Assembly: GCF_018128225.1 (NCBI RefSeq)
Contig: NZ_CP072377.1
Location: forward strand, 1,240,001-1,304,000
Length of the DNA stretch: 64,000 nucleotides
Source of the DNA: Leptotrichia sp. oral taxon 218
GTDB lineage: Bacteria; Fusobacteriota; Fusobacteriia; Fusobacteriales; Leptotrichiaceae
Direction: 5' to 3'
Of this stretch, positions 56,444-64,000 are shown piece by piece. Position 1 is the stretch's first letter. Each line of letters begins with the position of its first letter. Made by a program: the position numbers and the translations under genes. Below the pieces are notes generated by a model. It had not been told where the DNA came from and did no database searches. It worked only from the letters and a program-made list of their open reading frames with translations.

Positions 56444-57916
56444 ATGGAATTAGAAAATTTATATCCACAAAAAGTTTTTCACTATTTTAGTGAAATTTCA
56501 AAAATACCGAGAGGTTCAAAAAAAGAAAAAAAAATTAGCGATTATCTTGTAAATTTTGCAAAAGAGAGAAATCTTGAAGTTGTACAAGATAAAGCACTAA
56601 ATGTTTTAATAAAAAAAGCAGCCACAAAAGGCTATGAAAACTTTTCTCCCCTAATTTTACAAGGACATATGGACATGGTCTGGGAAAAAAATAAAAATAC
56701 CAACTTTGACTTTGAAAATTGTGGGATTGAACTTGTTGTAAAAGATGGATTTTTAACAGCAAATGGAACTACATTAGGGGCTGACAACGGAATTGCTGTT
56801 GCAATGGCTCTTGCAATTTTGGATAGTGACAAAATATCTCATCCAGCGCTTGAAATCATTTTGACAACCGACGAAGAAGAAGGAATGTCAGGGGTGAACA
56901 ATTTGGATTTCAGTCTTTTTTCTGGAAAAACTTTGATTAACCTTGACACCGAAGAATATGGTCAAGTATATGTGAGCAGCGCAGGTGGAGCTAGAATTGA
57001 AAATGAATTAGATATTCAAAAGAAGGACTGTGAAAGTGATGACACTATTTTCTCAATCGAAGTAAAAGGTCTAAACGGAGGACATTCTGGCGCTGAAATT
57101 CATTTAGGACTTGGAAATTCTAATAAAATACTAAATGAAGTGCTTTACCATTTGAATAAAAGATATTTTATGGAATTAATAGATTTTGACGGTGGCGACA
57201 AAACTAACGCAATTCCCCGTGAAGCAATTTCTCTTATTTCTGTAAAATTGGACGAACCAGGACACAGACTTGAAGAATTGGCGAATTTAGCTTTTAAAAA
57301 TATTTTAGCTGATTTTGGCGTAATTGATAAAAATCCAGTTTTAGAAATTAAAAAAATAGACAATGTCAAAAATTTAAAAAAAATATCAACTGCTGACACA
57401 AACAGAGTTCTTTCATTTTTACATGAATTTCCAAATGGCGTAATTTCAATGAGCAAAGACATCGAAGATCTTGTAGAAACATCAATTAATTTAGGAGTTG
57501 TAAAATCTCAAGATTTTGACAATGAATTAAAAATAAAAATTCATTCATTGCCAAGAAGTTCTGTAAATCATTCTCTTGAAAATTTAATTAAAGAAATTGA
57601 AGAACTTTGTAAAAAATACGATGTAAAAATGAAAGTCAGCGCTCCATACCCATCTTGGGAATACAGAAAAGACTCAAAAATACGAGAACTTATGGTAAAT
57701 TCATTTAAAAAAATTAATAAATCTGAACCTGAAATAAAAGCAATTCACGCAGGTCTTGAATGTGGAGTTTTTGACGCAAATATGGATGTTGACATCACTT
57801 CCATTGGACCAAATATTTATGGTGCTCACACGCCTGAAGAAAGAATGGAAATAAGTTCAGTTGGAAAAACTTGGGATTTGCTTTTGACTGTTTTAAAAGA
57901 TTATAATATTAAATAA
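56444..57916 (+). CDS. pepD: aminoacyl-histidine dipeptidase (peptidase D, M20 family)
   Basis: A 490-residue zinc dipeptidase of the M20/PepD group. ISKIPRGSKKEKKISDYLVNFA start, the metal ligands in LILQGHMDMVWEKN and TLGADNGIAVAMALAILD, TTDEEEGMSGVNNLD with the catalytic Glu pair, NLDTEEYGQVYVSSAGG, GLNGGHSGAEIHLGLGN, and HAGLECGVFDANMD near the C-terminus. It hydrolyses Xaa-His and other dipeptides in the cytoplasm. Length is normal (about 485). Confidence 0.96.
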   Translation: MELENLYPQKVFHYFSEISKIPRGSKKEKKISDYLVNFAKERNLEVVQDKALNVLIKKAATKGYENFSPLILQGHMDMVWEKNKNTNFDFENCGIELVVKDGFLTANGTTLGADNGIAVAMALAILDSDKISHPALEIILTTDEEEGMSGVNNLDFSLFSGKTLINLDTEEYGQVYVSSAGGARIENELDIQKKDCESDDTIFSIEVKGLNGGHSGAEIHLGLGNSNKILNEVLYHLNKRYFMELIDFDGGDKTNAIPREAISLISVKLDEPGHRLEELANLAFKNILADFGVIDKNPVLEIKKIDNVKNLKKISTADTNRVLSFLHEFPNGVISMSKDIEDLVETSINLGVVKSQDFDNELKIKIHSLPRSSVNHSLENLIKEIEELCKKYDVKMKVSAPYPSWEYRKDSKIRELMVNSFKKINKSEPEIKAIHAGLECGVFDANMDVDITSIGPNIYGAHTPEERMEISSVGKTWDLLLTVLKDYNIK

Positions 57917-58034
57917 TTTAAATAATTTAAATTTTAAAGTTTAAATAAAAAAAATAAATAAAATATAAAGTCTAAAAGAATTAAAGAAAAAAAAATAAAT
58001 AAAAATAGAGAAAATAGAGAAAGAAAAATAAAAA

Positions 58035-58586
58035 ATGGAAAAGATCAAAATAAAAGAAATTATAATTGTTGAAGGAAGAGATGACATCACGGCGCTAAAA
58101 AGAGTTGTTGACGCTCATATTGTAGCATTGAATGGATTTTCTGCTCTCTCAAAAAAAACAATAAATAAAATTGTAAATTTGTCTAAAGAAAATGAACTGA
58201 TTTTATTTACCGATCCAGATTATGCTGGAAAAAAAATTCGAGATACGCTAAAAAAATATATTCCAAATATAAAACACGCTTTTATCTCGAGAAAAGATGC
58301 AACTAAAAATAAAAATGTTGGTGTGGAAAATGCAAATGACAAAGCCATTTTAGAAGCACTGCAAAATTTAGTTACTGTTAAAAATAAAAACAGCGGTTAC
58401 ACATTTACAATACAAGACTTACTAGAAAATGAACTTTGCTCTGGAGAAAATGCTAAAAAGCGAAGAACAGAGTTGGGAAATCATTTAAAAATAGGATATT
58501 ATAATTCAAAACAACTTTTAAATGCACTAAATTCTTTTAACATTACAAAAGAACAATTTGATTTAGCAGTAAAAAATTTGGATTAA
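58035..58586 (+). CDS. rnmV: ribonuclease M5 (5S rRNA maturation)
   Basis: A 183-residue RNase M5 with a TOPRIM domain: KEIIIVEGRDDITALKRVV holds the catalytic Glu, and LILFTDPDYAGKKIRDTL the Asp-x-Asp. The C-terminal part (DLLENELCSGENAKKRRTELGNHLKIGYYNSKQLLNALN) is specific to RnmV. It trims 5S rRNA precursors at the ribosome. It follows pepD after a 118-base A-rich gap without a clear ribosome site beyond GAGAAAGAAAAA. Confidence 0.95.
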   Translation: MEKIKIKEIIIVEGRDDITALKRVVDAHIVALNGFSALSKKTINKIVNLSKENELILFTDPDYAGKKIRDTLKKYIPNIKHAFISRKDATKNKNVGVENANDKAILEALQNLVTVKNKNSGYTFTIQDLLENELCSGENAKKRRTELGNHLKIGYYNSKQLLNALNSFNITKEQFDLAVKNLD

Positions 58587-58607
58587 TTATTATTTTTTAC
58601 TAAAATA

Positions 58608-58643
58608 AAAAAAGACTGTCTCTAAAAAGAAACAGTCTTTTTT
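58608..58643. terminator. bidirectional terminator between rnmV and hpf
   Basis: AAAAAAGACTGT (58608-58619) pairs with ACAGTCTTTTTT (58632-58643). It serves both converging genes. Confidence 0.85.
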
Positions 58644-58687
58644 ATATATAAACTTTTTTATTTCAAAATTTTAAAACTTTATTTAAA

Positions 58688-59008
58688 TTAACGAGTTCCT
58701 TTTTTATTGTAATCTTTTTGTTTTTCTTTGTATTTTCTAACTTGTCTTTCCAATCTATCAGATAACTCATCAATTGCTGCATATAAATCTTTGTTTTCAG
58801 CTTCGATTTTTATTTTTGTTCCACTTGCAAAAACTAAACCATCAGCTTTGTGAACTGGTCCTTCAGATTTTGTATCTTCCACAGCCAGAACAACATCGAC
58901 TTCTGTTATAGCGTCCGAATATTTAGAAATTTTGTTTATTTTTTCTTCCGCATATTTTCTGATTGCATCTGTAACTTTAAGTTGTTTTCCGCTAATAATG
59001 ATTTTCAT
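58688..59008 (-). CDS. hpf: ribosome hibernation promoting factor, short form
   Basis: The start is at 59008 (MKIIISGKQLKVTDAIRKYAEEKINKI), preceded by GGGAGTG; six extra upstream codons are rejected. The 106-residue HPF/YfiA domain protein has the conserved ISGKQLKVTDAI and EADNKDLYAAIDELSDRLERQVRKYKEK-type helices. It lacks the C-terminal dimerisation domain of long HPF. It binds the 30S decoding site in stationary phase. Confidence 0.93.
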   Translation of the reverse strand: MKIIISGKQLKVTDAIRKYAEEKINKISKYSDAITEVDVVLAVEDTKSEGPVHKADGLVFASGTKIKIEAENKDLYAAIDELSDRLERQVRKYKEKQKDYNKKGTR

Positions 59009-59108
59009 AAAATCACTCCCTCTCATCTATGTCATTATTATTTTACCCCCAAAAGTACAATAAGTCAATAGAAAATTTTAAAAATTTTTAAATATATTTT
59101 TAAATTTT

Positions 59109-59834
59109 TTACTTTAGTTCGAAAACTGCCATATAAGGCAAGTGATCTGATAATTTTGTCCAATCTCGAGAATTATCATTGATATAAAAACTTTCTTTTA
59201 CCTTGTAACTAGCATCTTTCTGAACCATTATATAATCAATTCTCGCCGTTTCCAAGTCTCTTTTCGCTTCATTTTTGTTTCCGTGTAAATCTTTTCCTTC
59301 AAAGTAACTGTCATTCCAAGTTTCTCTAATTTTTTCATAGTGTTCTGTCGTCGGCAAAAGATTAAAATCTCCACACAGAAACTTCAAATCTCCTCTAAAT
59401 TTATTAATCACAGAAAATAAATTGTTCAATTCTTCGTGCTTATTGTCCATTTTATTGTCTAAATGAGTATTCACAACCAAAATTTTTTTATTAAATCTTC
59501 CTAGGTTCAATTTAGCTGCCAAAACTTGTCTTTTTTCCTTGCTATTTCCTGGCAATTCGTGAATATATATAAATTTTACATCATATTTTGAAATAAACGC
59601 AATTCCATATTCTCCATTATCAAAATCCATTGCCTTTTGAAAATAATAATAATTATACCCCAATTCCTGTGCCATTTCCTGAATTACATCTCGAAATTTA
59701 CTTCTTTTCGTATTTCTGTCAACTTCCTGAAGTCCGATAAAATCAGGTTTATATTTTTTTATACTTTTCGCAAGTTCTCGTCCATCAGTCAATCTTGCTC
59801 CAAAAATATTATATGTCATAAGTCTAAATTCCAT
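59109..59834 (-). CDS. endonuclease/exonuclease/phosphatase (EEP) family protein
   Basis: A 241-residue EEP-fold hydrolase: LMTYNIFGARLTDGRELA, DFIGLQEVDRNTKRSKF with the metal-binding Glu, LVVNTHLDNK, FLCGDFNLLPTT with the Asp-x-Asn pair, IDYIMVQKD, and the terminal SDHLPYMAVFEL with Asp-His. The catalytic set is complete. Substrates in this family range from DNA to phospholipids and phosphoesters, and none can be assigned. It has no signal peptide. Confidence 0.9.
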   Translation of the reverse strand: MEFRLMTYNIFGARLTDGRELAKSIKKYKPDFIGLQEVDRNTKRSKFRDVIQEMAQELGYNYYYFQKAMDFDNGEYGIAFISKYDVKFIYIHELPGNSKEKRQVLAAKLNLGRFNKKILVVNTHLDNKMDNKHEELNNLFSVINKFRGDLKFLCGDFNLLPTTEHYEKIRETWNDSYFEGKDLHGNKNEAKRDLETARIDYIMVQKDASYKVKESFYINDNSRDWTKLSDHLPYMAVFELK

Positions 59835-59880
59835 TTTTATTTCCTATCTTTCTTTCTTTAAATTATTTTTTTTTACTTTT

Positions 59881-59994
59881 TTACAATATTTTTGTCCCGA
59901 TAATTCTGTCTTTTGCTTTAAACCTTTCTAAAATTTTTTTATTTAAATTCAATATATTTTTAATACATAACTTATATAAATTTTTTTTCTCCAT
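59881..59994 (-). CDS. possible small protein (37 codons)
   Basis: A frame from ATG at 59992-59994 to TAA at 59881, preceded by AAAGGGGTGATGTGA. The product is Lys- and Asn-rich (MEKKNLYKLCIKNILNLNKK start). A TATAAT-like -10 (60182-60187) with a GTGAAA -35 (60205-60210) lies about 190 bases upstream on the minus strand and could drive it together with the EEP gene. The rest of the 450-base gap (59835-60283) is AT-rich with nothing else recognised. Confidence 0.3.
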   Translation of the reverse strand: MEKKNLYKLCIKNILNLNKKILERFKAKDRIIGTKIL

Positions 59995-60283
59995 TCACAT
60001 CACCCCTTTCAAAAATTTCTCAATATATAAAAAAAATTATAAAAATAATAAAATTTTAATTCTTTGAAATTATAACTTAATTTTTTTTATAAAGCAATCT
60101 TTTTTTTAATATTCTTTTTAATTTTATTTCATATTAGACTTATACATATATTATAAAAAATTTTAACTATTTTTCACTATAATTATACCTTATTTTTTTT
60201 ATTTTTTCACATTTTTTGAAAAAAAGTACAAAGATTTCTCTTCATACTTTTTTTGATTATAAAAAACTTCCAAATTAATTTTT

Positions 60284-60793
60284 TTAAGTTTGTACAAACA
60301 ATTTTCCATCTTTTATATACATATTTTTCACTTTCACTTTTTTATCATTGTCAAAAGTATAAACTTCGTTAGTTTCTAAATAATTTGAAACAAGCGCTTT
60401 TATTGATTGCGCCACAACTGAGTCATCCACTTTATTACCTTTTTCATCAGTAATTTTAGAAATGTCTAAATCCACTAAATACAATTTATTTGTTTTTGGA
60501 TCAAATTTCACTTGACTGTCCAAAAAAATTGAACCTTTCGCCTTTCCTGCTAAAAGTGAAACATCGTAATCAGCCGAAAAATAAAGTCTATCTTCCTTAA
60601 AACTTATCTCAGGACTTTTAAGTCCAACTTTTCCAAGCAAAAAATTCTTTTCAATCGGAAATTTTTTATTCAATTCCTTCGTAATCATAGAATCTGGAAC
60701 TTTCAATGTTTTATTTGCCAAAAAATCGCAAGATATAACTCCAGCAATTACAATTACAACAAGAAATATCAATCTCAAAAATGTTTTTTTCAT
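60284..60793 (-). CDS. YceB/DUF1439-like lipoprotein, copy 1
   Basis: A 169-residue lipoprotein with a signal peptide (FLRLIFLVVIVIAGVISC; lipobox VISC, Cys22). The mature part has features of the YceB family: KVPDSMITKELNKKFPIEKNFLLGKVGLKSPEISF, FSADYDVSLLAGKAKGSIFLDSQVKF and NKLYLVDLDISKI. The family is thought to fold as a lipid-binding beta-barrel-like module at the outer membrane. A paralogue lies at 62524-63085, and a DUF389 gene between them. Confidence 0.8.
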   Translation of the reverse strand: MKKTFLRLIFLVVIVIAGVISCDFLANKTLKVPDSMITKELNKKFPIEKNFLLGKVGLKSPEISFKEDRLYFSADYDVSLLAGKAKGSIFLDSQVKFDPKTNKLYLVDLDISKITDEKGNKVDDSVVAQSIKALVSNYLETNEVYTFDNDKKVKVKNMYIKDGKLFVQT

Positions 60794-61075
60794 TCTTACC
60801 TCTTTTCATTCTAAATTAATGCTTTAACATCAGATTTTTACTAAGAATATAACACTTTTATAAAAATCTTTCTACTCTTATAATACAGCATTTTTTTCAT
60901 TATTTCAACTATTTTTTATCACTAATTTCATTTTTTTCATAAAAATTTTTTTAGAAAATTTAGGCATTCAAAAATTCAAAACATTTAAATTAATTGCATT
61001 ACAAATACTTCTTCAAAAACTTCAAAGTTAATATTCTCTCAATGAAATTTCTAAATATAATAATAATAAATTTTT

Positions 61076-62392
61076 TTATTTTTTTTCAAGTATTTTTTTC
61101 TGATTTGATGTTTCTTCATCTTCATTCATTGAAATAGATTTTGATTTTTCTACAATAATTTCATATTTCTTATCCGTATCAAATTCAAGATTTTTTATTT
61201 TTTCAGCAATTTCATCAGTCATTGTTTCATTCCCAATAACTAAAACAATGTAACTTTCACTATTATTTGCATCTACCAATTTCCCAATTTTTACTTCACT
61301 AATACTATTTCCAAAACTTTTATACAATATATTTTCTATCGTCTTTAAATCCCTTTCTAAAGAAATTTTATCTTCAGTAGCGTTAGGTACTGTTATTTCT
61401 TCCGATTTATCCTTTATCTGTTCTTCTTTCAAATATTTCGATAAATCCTGTACTGTCAAATATTTTTCATTTGAAATCTGTTTTATATTCAAACTATATT
61501 TTTCCAAATTATACTTCCCTAATTTTTTTTCTAAATTCTTAATATCTTGATTTTTAACATTATCTCCAACAATTTTCAAAGTTATCACTTTATTTTTTTT
61601 ATCAATTGAATCGTCGAAAACATAGTGATTATTCAATTCTTTAGAAATAAATTTTTTTAGTGAATTATCTCTTGCCGTATCTTGCACCAAAATAGTTGCA
61701 GTATATATACTTGGAAGTACTACAAGTAAACTTCCTACATAAAAAATTACTTGCTGTCTTAGGGGCATTCTTCTTTTTCCGTCAAAAATATCCCCATAAT
61801 AAATTTTTAACCCAACAAGTGTTGCCATCATTATAAAAAATACATTTATAATAAATAAATATCCAGCTCCAAGAAAAATTTTAGGATTTCCATGAGCAAT
61901 TCCAAATCCTACTACACATAGAGGCGGCATTAACGCTGTAGCAATAGCCACTCCAGGAACTACATTTCCACCATCTTCCTCTGCTTTTCCTATTACTCCT
62001 GCAATTCCACCAAAAATTGCAATTAATACATCCCATAAAGTAGGAGATGTTCTAGATAAAATTTGTGGAGTTACATCATTTATTGGACTTACCAAAAAAT
62101 AAAATGTTGAACTAATAACACTTATTAAAACAAAAATTCCTAGCCTAAAAAGAGAAAGATAAATTCTTCTCAAATTTCCAGTTGATAGTCCAAGTCCTAA
62201 TGATTGAATTGGTGACATCAAAGGTGAAATCAACATTGCTCCAATAATTACTGCAACAGAATTTGTATTTAATCCAATTGAGGCAATAATCATTGCACAA
62301 ACCAAAATAAATAATGTTTCTTTTGTAAAATCAGAATCTTCAATAATATTCCGTTTTAAAATTCTATACTTTTCATATTTTATTTTTTCCAT
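61076..62392 (-). CDS. DUF389 family membrane protein
   Basis: A 438-residue protein. Residues about 25-235 contain six to seven hydrophobic helices with the DUF389 signatures ETLFILVCAMIIASIGLNTNSVAVIIGAML, MLISPLMSPIQSLGLGLSTGN and VPGVAIATALMPPLCVVGFGIAHGN. The rest is a charged cytoplasmic tail with two ferredoxin-like beta-alpha units (KVITLKIVGDNVKNQDIKNLEKKL and ISEVKIGKLVDANNSESYIVLVIGNE). Function is unknown. GGAGAA precedes the start. Confidence 0.9.
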   Translation of the reverse strand: MEKIKYEKYRILKRNIIEDSDFTKETLFILVCAMIIASIGLNTNSVAVIIGAMLISPLMSPIQSLGLGLSTGNLRRIYLSLFRLGIFVLISVISSTFYFLVSPINDVTPQILSRTSPTLWDVLIAIFGGIAGVIGKAEEDGGNVVPGVAIATALMPPLCVVGFGIAHGNPKIFLGAGYLFIINVFFIMMATLVGLKIYYGDIFDGKRRMPLRQQVIFYVGSLLVVLPSIYTATILVQDTARDNSLKKFISKELNNHYVFDDSIDKKNKVITLKIVGDNVKNQDIKNLEKKLGKYNLEKYSLNIKQISNEKYLTVQDLSKYLKEEQIKDKSEEITVPNATEDKISLERDLKTIENILYKSFGNSISEVKIGKLVDANNSESYIVLVIGNETMTDEIAEKIKNLEFDTDKKYEIIVEKSKSISMNEDEETSNQKKILEKK

Positions 62393-62523
62393 TTTATATT
62401 CTCCTTTTGATCTTAAATTTTCTAAAATTTATTTTTCATAATACTTAAAATTAATAATATAAAATAGCTGTAACCATTACCATTTTTCTAAATAAATCTA
62501 AAATTTCACTACTTTTATATTTT

Positions 62524-63085
62524 TTAAGTTTGAACAAATAATTTACCATCTCTAATGTACATATTTTTAATTTTTACATGTTTTTTTATTCTATCTTTAT
62601 TTTTCTCTTCATATTCCTCACCATATTTATACACTGGCGTAGTCTCAATATAGTTACTCAATAAGGATTTCAACATTTTTGCTTCCGAAGAATCTGCCAC
62701 TTCCTTACCATTTTCATCTAAAATCTTATCAATCGACAAATCCACTAGATATAATTCTTCTTTATTTGTATCATATCTGACATTTGTACTCAAATACATT
62801 TTTCCACTAATTCCACTTCCAACAAGCGAAGCTGAATAATCAGCGTCAATATACATTTTATCACCTTTGAAATCAACTTTAGGATTTTTCAAAGTAACCT
62901 TTGCAAACAAGAAATTTTTTGTAATTGGAAATTTCTTATCCACTTTTCCTTGTATTATAGACTTTGGAACACTTAAAGTTTTATTTTCCAAAAAAGTGCA
63001 AGAAACTATTCCTAATGCAACTACAAATACTAGAATCATGATTAATGCCAATTTTTTTTAGAAAACTGTTTTTCTTTTTTCCCAT
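62524..63085 (-). pseudogene. YceB/DUF1439-like lipoprotein, copy 2, frameshifted at A8
   Basis: The gene should begin at ATG 63083-63085 (MGKKKNSFLKK), which has GGAGG seven bases upstream. This frame leaves the reading frame in a run of eight A (T8 at 63052-63059). Removing one base joins it to KLALIMILVFVVALGIVSC, a lipoprotein signal with lipobox IVSC, and a mature domain close to copy 1 (both end NMYI-DGKLFVQT). A TTG at 63049-63051 could start the shorter form, but then the positively charged n-region of the signal is lost. It may be broken, variable, or a sequence error. Confidence 0.75.
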
Positions 63086-63179
63086 TTTTACACCTCCTTT
63101 TTAATGTTTATCTTTGTTTATTATATCACACAACAATTAAAATAGTATGAAAAAAAATATGTATTATCTTTTTTAAATA

Positions 63180-64000
63180 CTACAAATACTTCTTTAAAAA
63201 TTTCCCAGTCCAAGACCCTTCATTCTCTGCAATTTCTTCAGGAGTTCCTTCTGCAATAATCTGTCCACCTTTGTAACCACCTTCAGGTCCTATATCAAGA
63301 ATGTGATCCGCAACCTTGATTACATCCAAATTATGCTCAATTACTAAGACTGTATTCCCTTTATCAACCAATCTGTTTAACACTTCTAATAATTTTCTGA
63401 TGTCTTCAAAGTGAAGTCCTGTCGTAGGTTCGTCCAAAATGTAAATAGTTTTTCCTCTTGACATTTTTGATAATTCAGTTGCAAGTTTTATCCGTTGAGC
63501 TTCCCCTCCTGAAAGAGTTGTCGCAGGCTGTCCTAATTGAATGTAATTCATTCCTACATCCATCAATGTTTGCAGTTTTCTCTCAAGTGATGGAATATTT
63601 TTGAAAAATTCGTATGCTTCTTCAACTGTCATTTCTAGCACATCTGCGATACTTTTTCCTTTGTACTGAACTTCTAATGTTTCTCGATTGTATCGTTTTC
63701 CTTTACAAACTTCACATTCCACATAAACATCTGGCAAGAAATTCATTTCAATTTTATTAATTCCAGCACCGCTACACGCTTCACATCGTCCACCTTTTAC
63801 ATTAAATGAAAATCTTCCTTTCGTGTATCCACGCACTTTTGCATCGTTTGTCTGTGCAAATAAATCACGAATATCATCAAAGATTTTTGTATATGTCGCA
63901 GTATTAGATCTTGGAGTTCTTCCAATTGGCGACTGGTCAATGTCAATCACTTTTTCCAAGTTTTCAAGCCCATCAATTCCACCATTTTCAAGTGGATACA
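63180..64000 (-). CDS. uvrA: excinuclease ABC subunit A (C-terminal part)
   Basis: The frame continues beyond the right edge, so the 5' part is missing; 273 residues are seen. The second zinc finger CEAC...CEVC ([36 protein letters not shown]), the ABC signature [19 protein letters not shown], Walker [22 protein letters not shown] and the H-loop [23 protein letters not shown] are typical of UvrA. It recognises DNA damage in nucleotide excision repair with UvrB. It ends GKFLKKYL. Confidence 0.97.
   Translation of the reverse strand, partial: YPLENGGIDGLENLEKVIDIDQSPIGRTPRSNTATYTKIFDDIRDLFAQTNDAKVRGYTKGRFSFNVKGGRCEACSGAGINKIEMNFLPDVYVECEVCKGKRYNRETLEVQYKGKSIADVLEMTVEEAYEFFKNIPSLERKLQTLMDVGMNYIQLGQPATTLSGGEAQRIKLATELSKMSRGKTIYILDEPTTGLHFEDIRKLLEVLNRLVDKGNTVLVIEHNLDVIKVADHILDIGPEGGYKGGQIIAEGTPEEIAENEGSWTGKFLKKYL

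Overview
The window is a very AT-rich bacterial chromosome segment with short gaps, strong GGAGG-type ribosome sites and nearly complete gene coverage. WaaA (Kdo transferase) implies a Gram-negative envelope. The RNase Y/YmdB pair, a class II mevalonate pathway and an HrcA/CIRCE-type groESL operon recall Fusobacteriota. The best guess is Leptotrichiaceae, probably Leptotrichia; this is inferred from gene content only.

Layout. 1-1884: the end of a DUF969 gene, DUF979 and pcp, a pyroglutamyl peptide/5-oxoproline unit. 2129-6206 (minus): an unusual four-gene cluster with a degenerate PD-(D/E)XK-like protein, a WYL regulator, a short FtsZ-like protein without the GTP-binding signature, and a PD-(D/E)XK nuclease gene broken at an A10 run. 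6427-11282: lactaldehyde reductase, a PhzF-like protein, and mvaS-mvaA. 11360-13305: groES-groEL behind a promoter and a CIRCE operator. 13481-22779: envelope and housekeeping genes (trmB, waaA, hup, cmk, prmA, ymdB) plus a glycosyltransferase gene with a G10 tract, very likely phase variable. 22864-35942: rny, rsmH and an FtsL-like gene, a DJ-1 protein, ptsI, tilS-ftsH, mltG and several secreted proteins.

36056-41579 (plus): a LlaJI-type restriction-modification island: small HTH controller with its own promoter and inverted-repeat operator, two m5C methyltransferases, a McrB-like AAA+ GTPase (frameshifted) and a McrC/LlaJI-like nuclease. 41647-55001 (minus): a purine operon, purL-lipoprotein-purE-purC-purF-yciI-purM-purN-purH-PH-purD, making IMP from PRPP with purB and some other steps not in view. 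Its leader carries a 46-codon ORF lying over an intrinsic terminator, an attenuator-like layout. deoD is divergent from it and is followed by a small gene, pepD and rnmV. 58688-64000: hpf, an EEP-family hydrolase, two YceB-like lipoproteins flanking a DUF389 membrane protein, and the 3' part of uvrA.

Four genes are out of frame. Three are at homopolymers (A10, G10, A8) and one is at a short A run in mcrB. The G10 tract in so AT-rich a sequence is a classical contingency signature. The others could be biological or sequence errors and should be checked on reads. No tRNA, rRNA, CRISPR array or insertion sequence was recognised.
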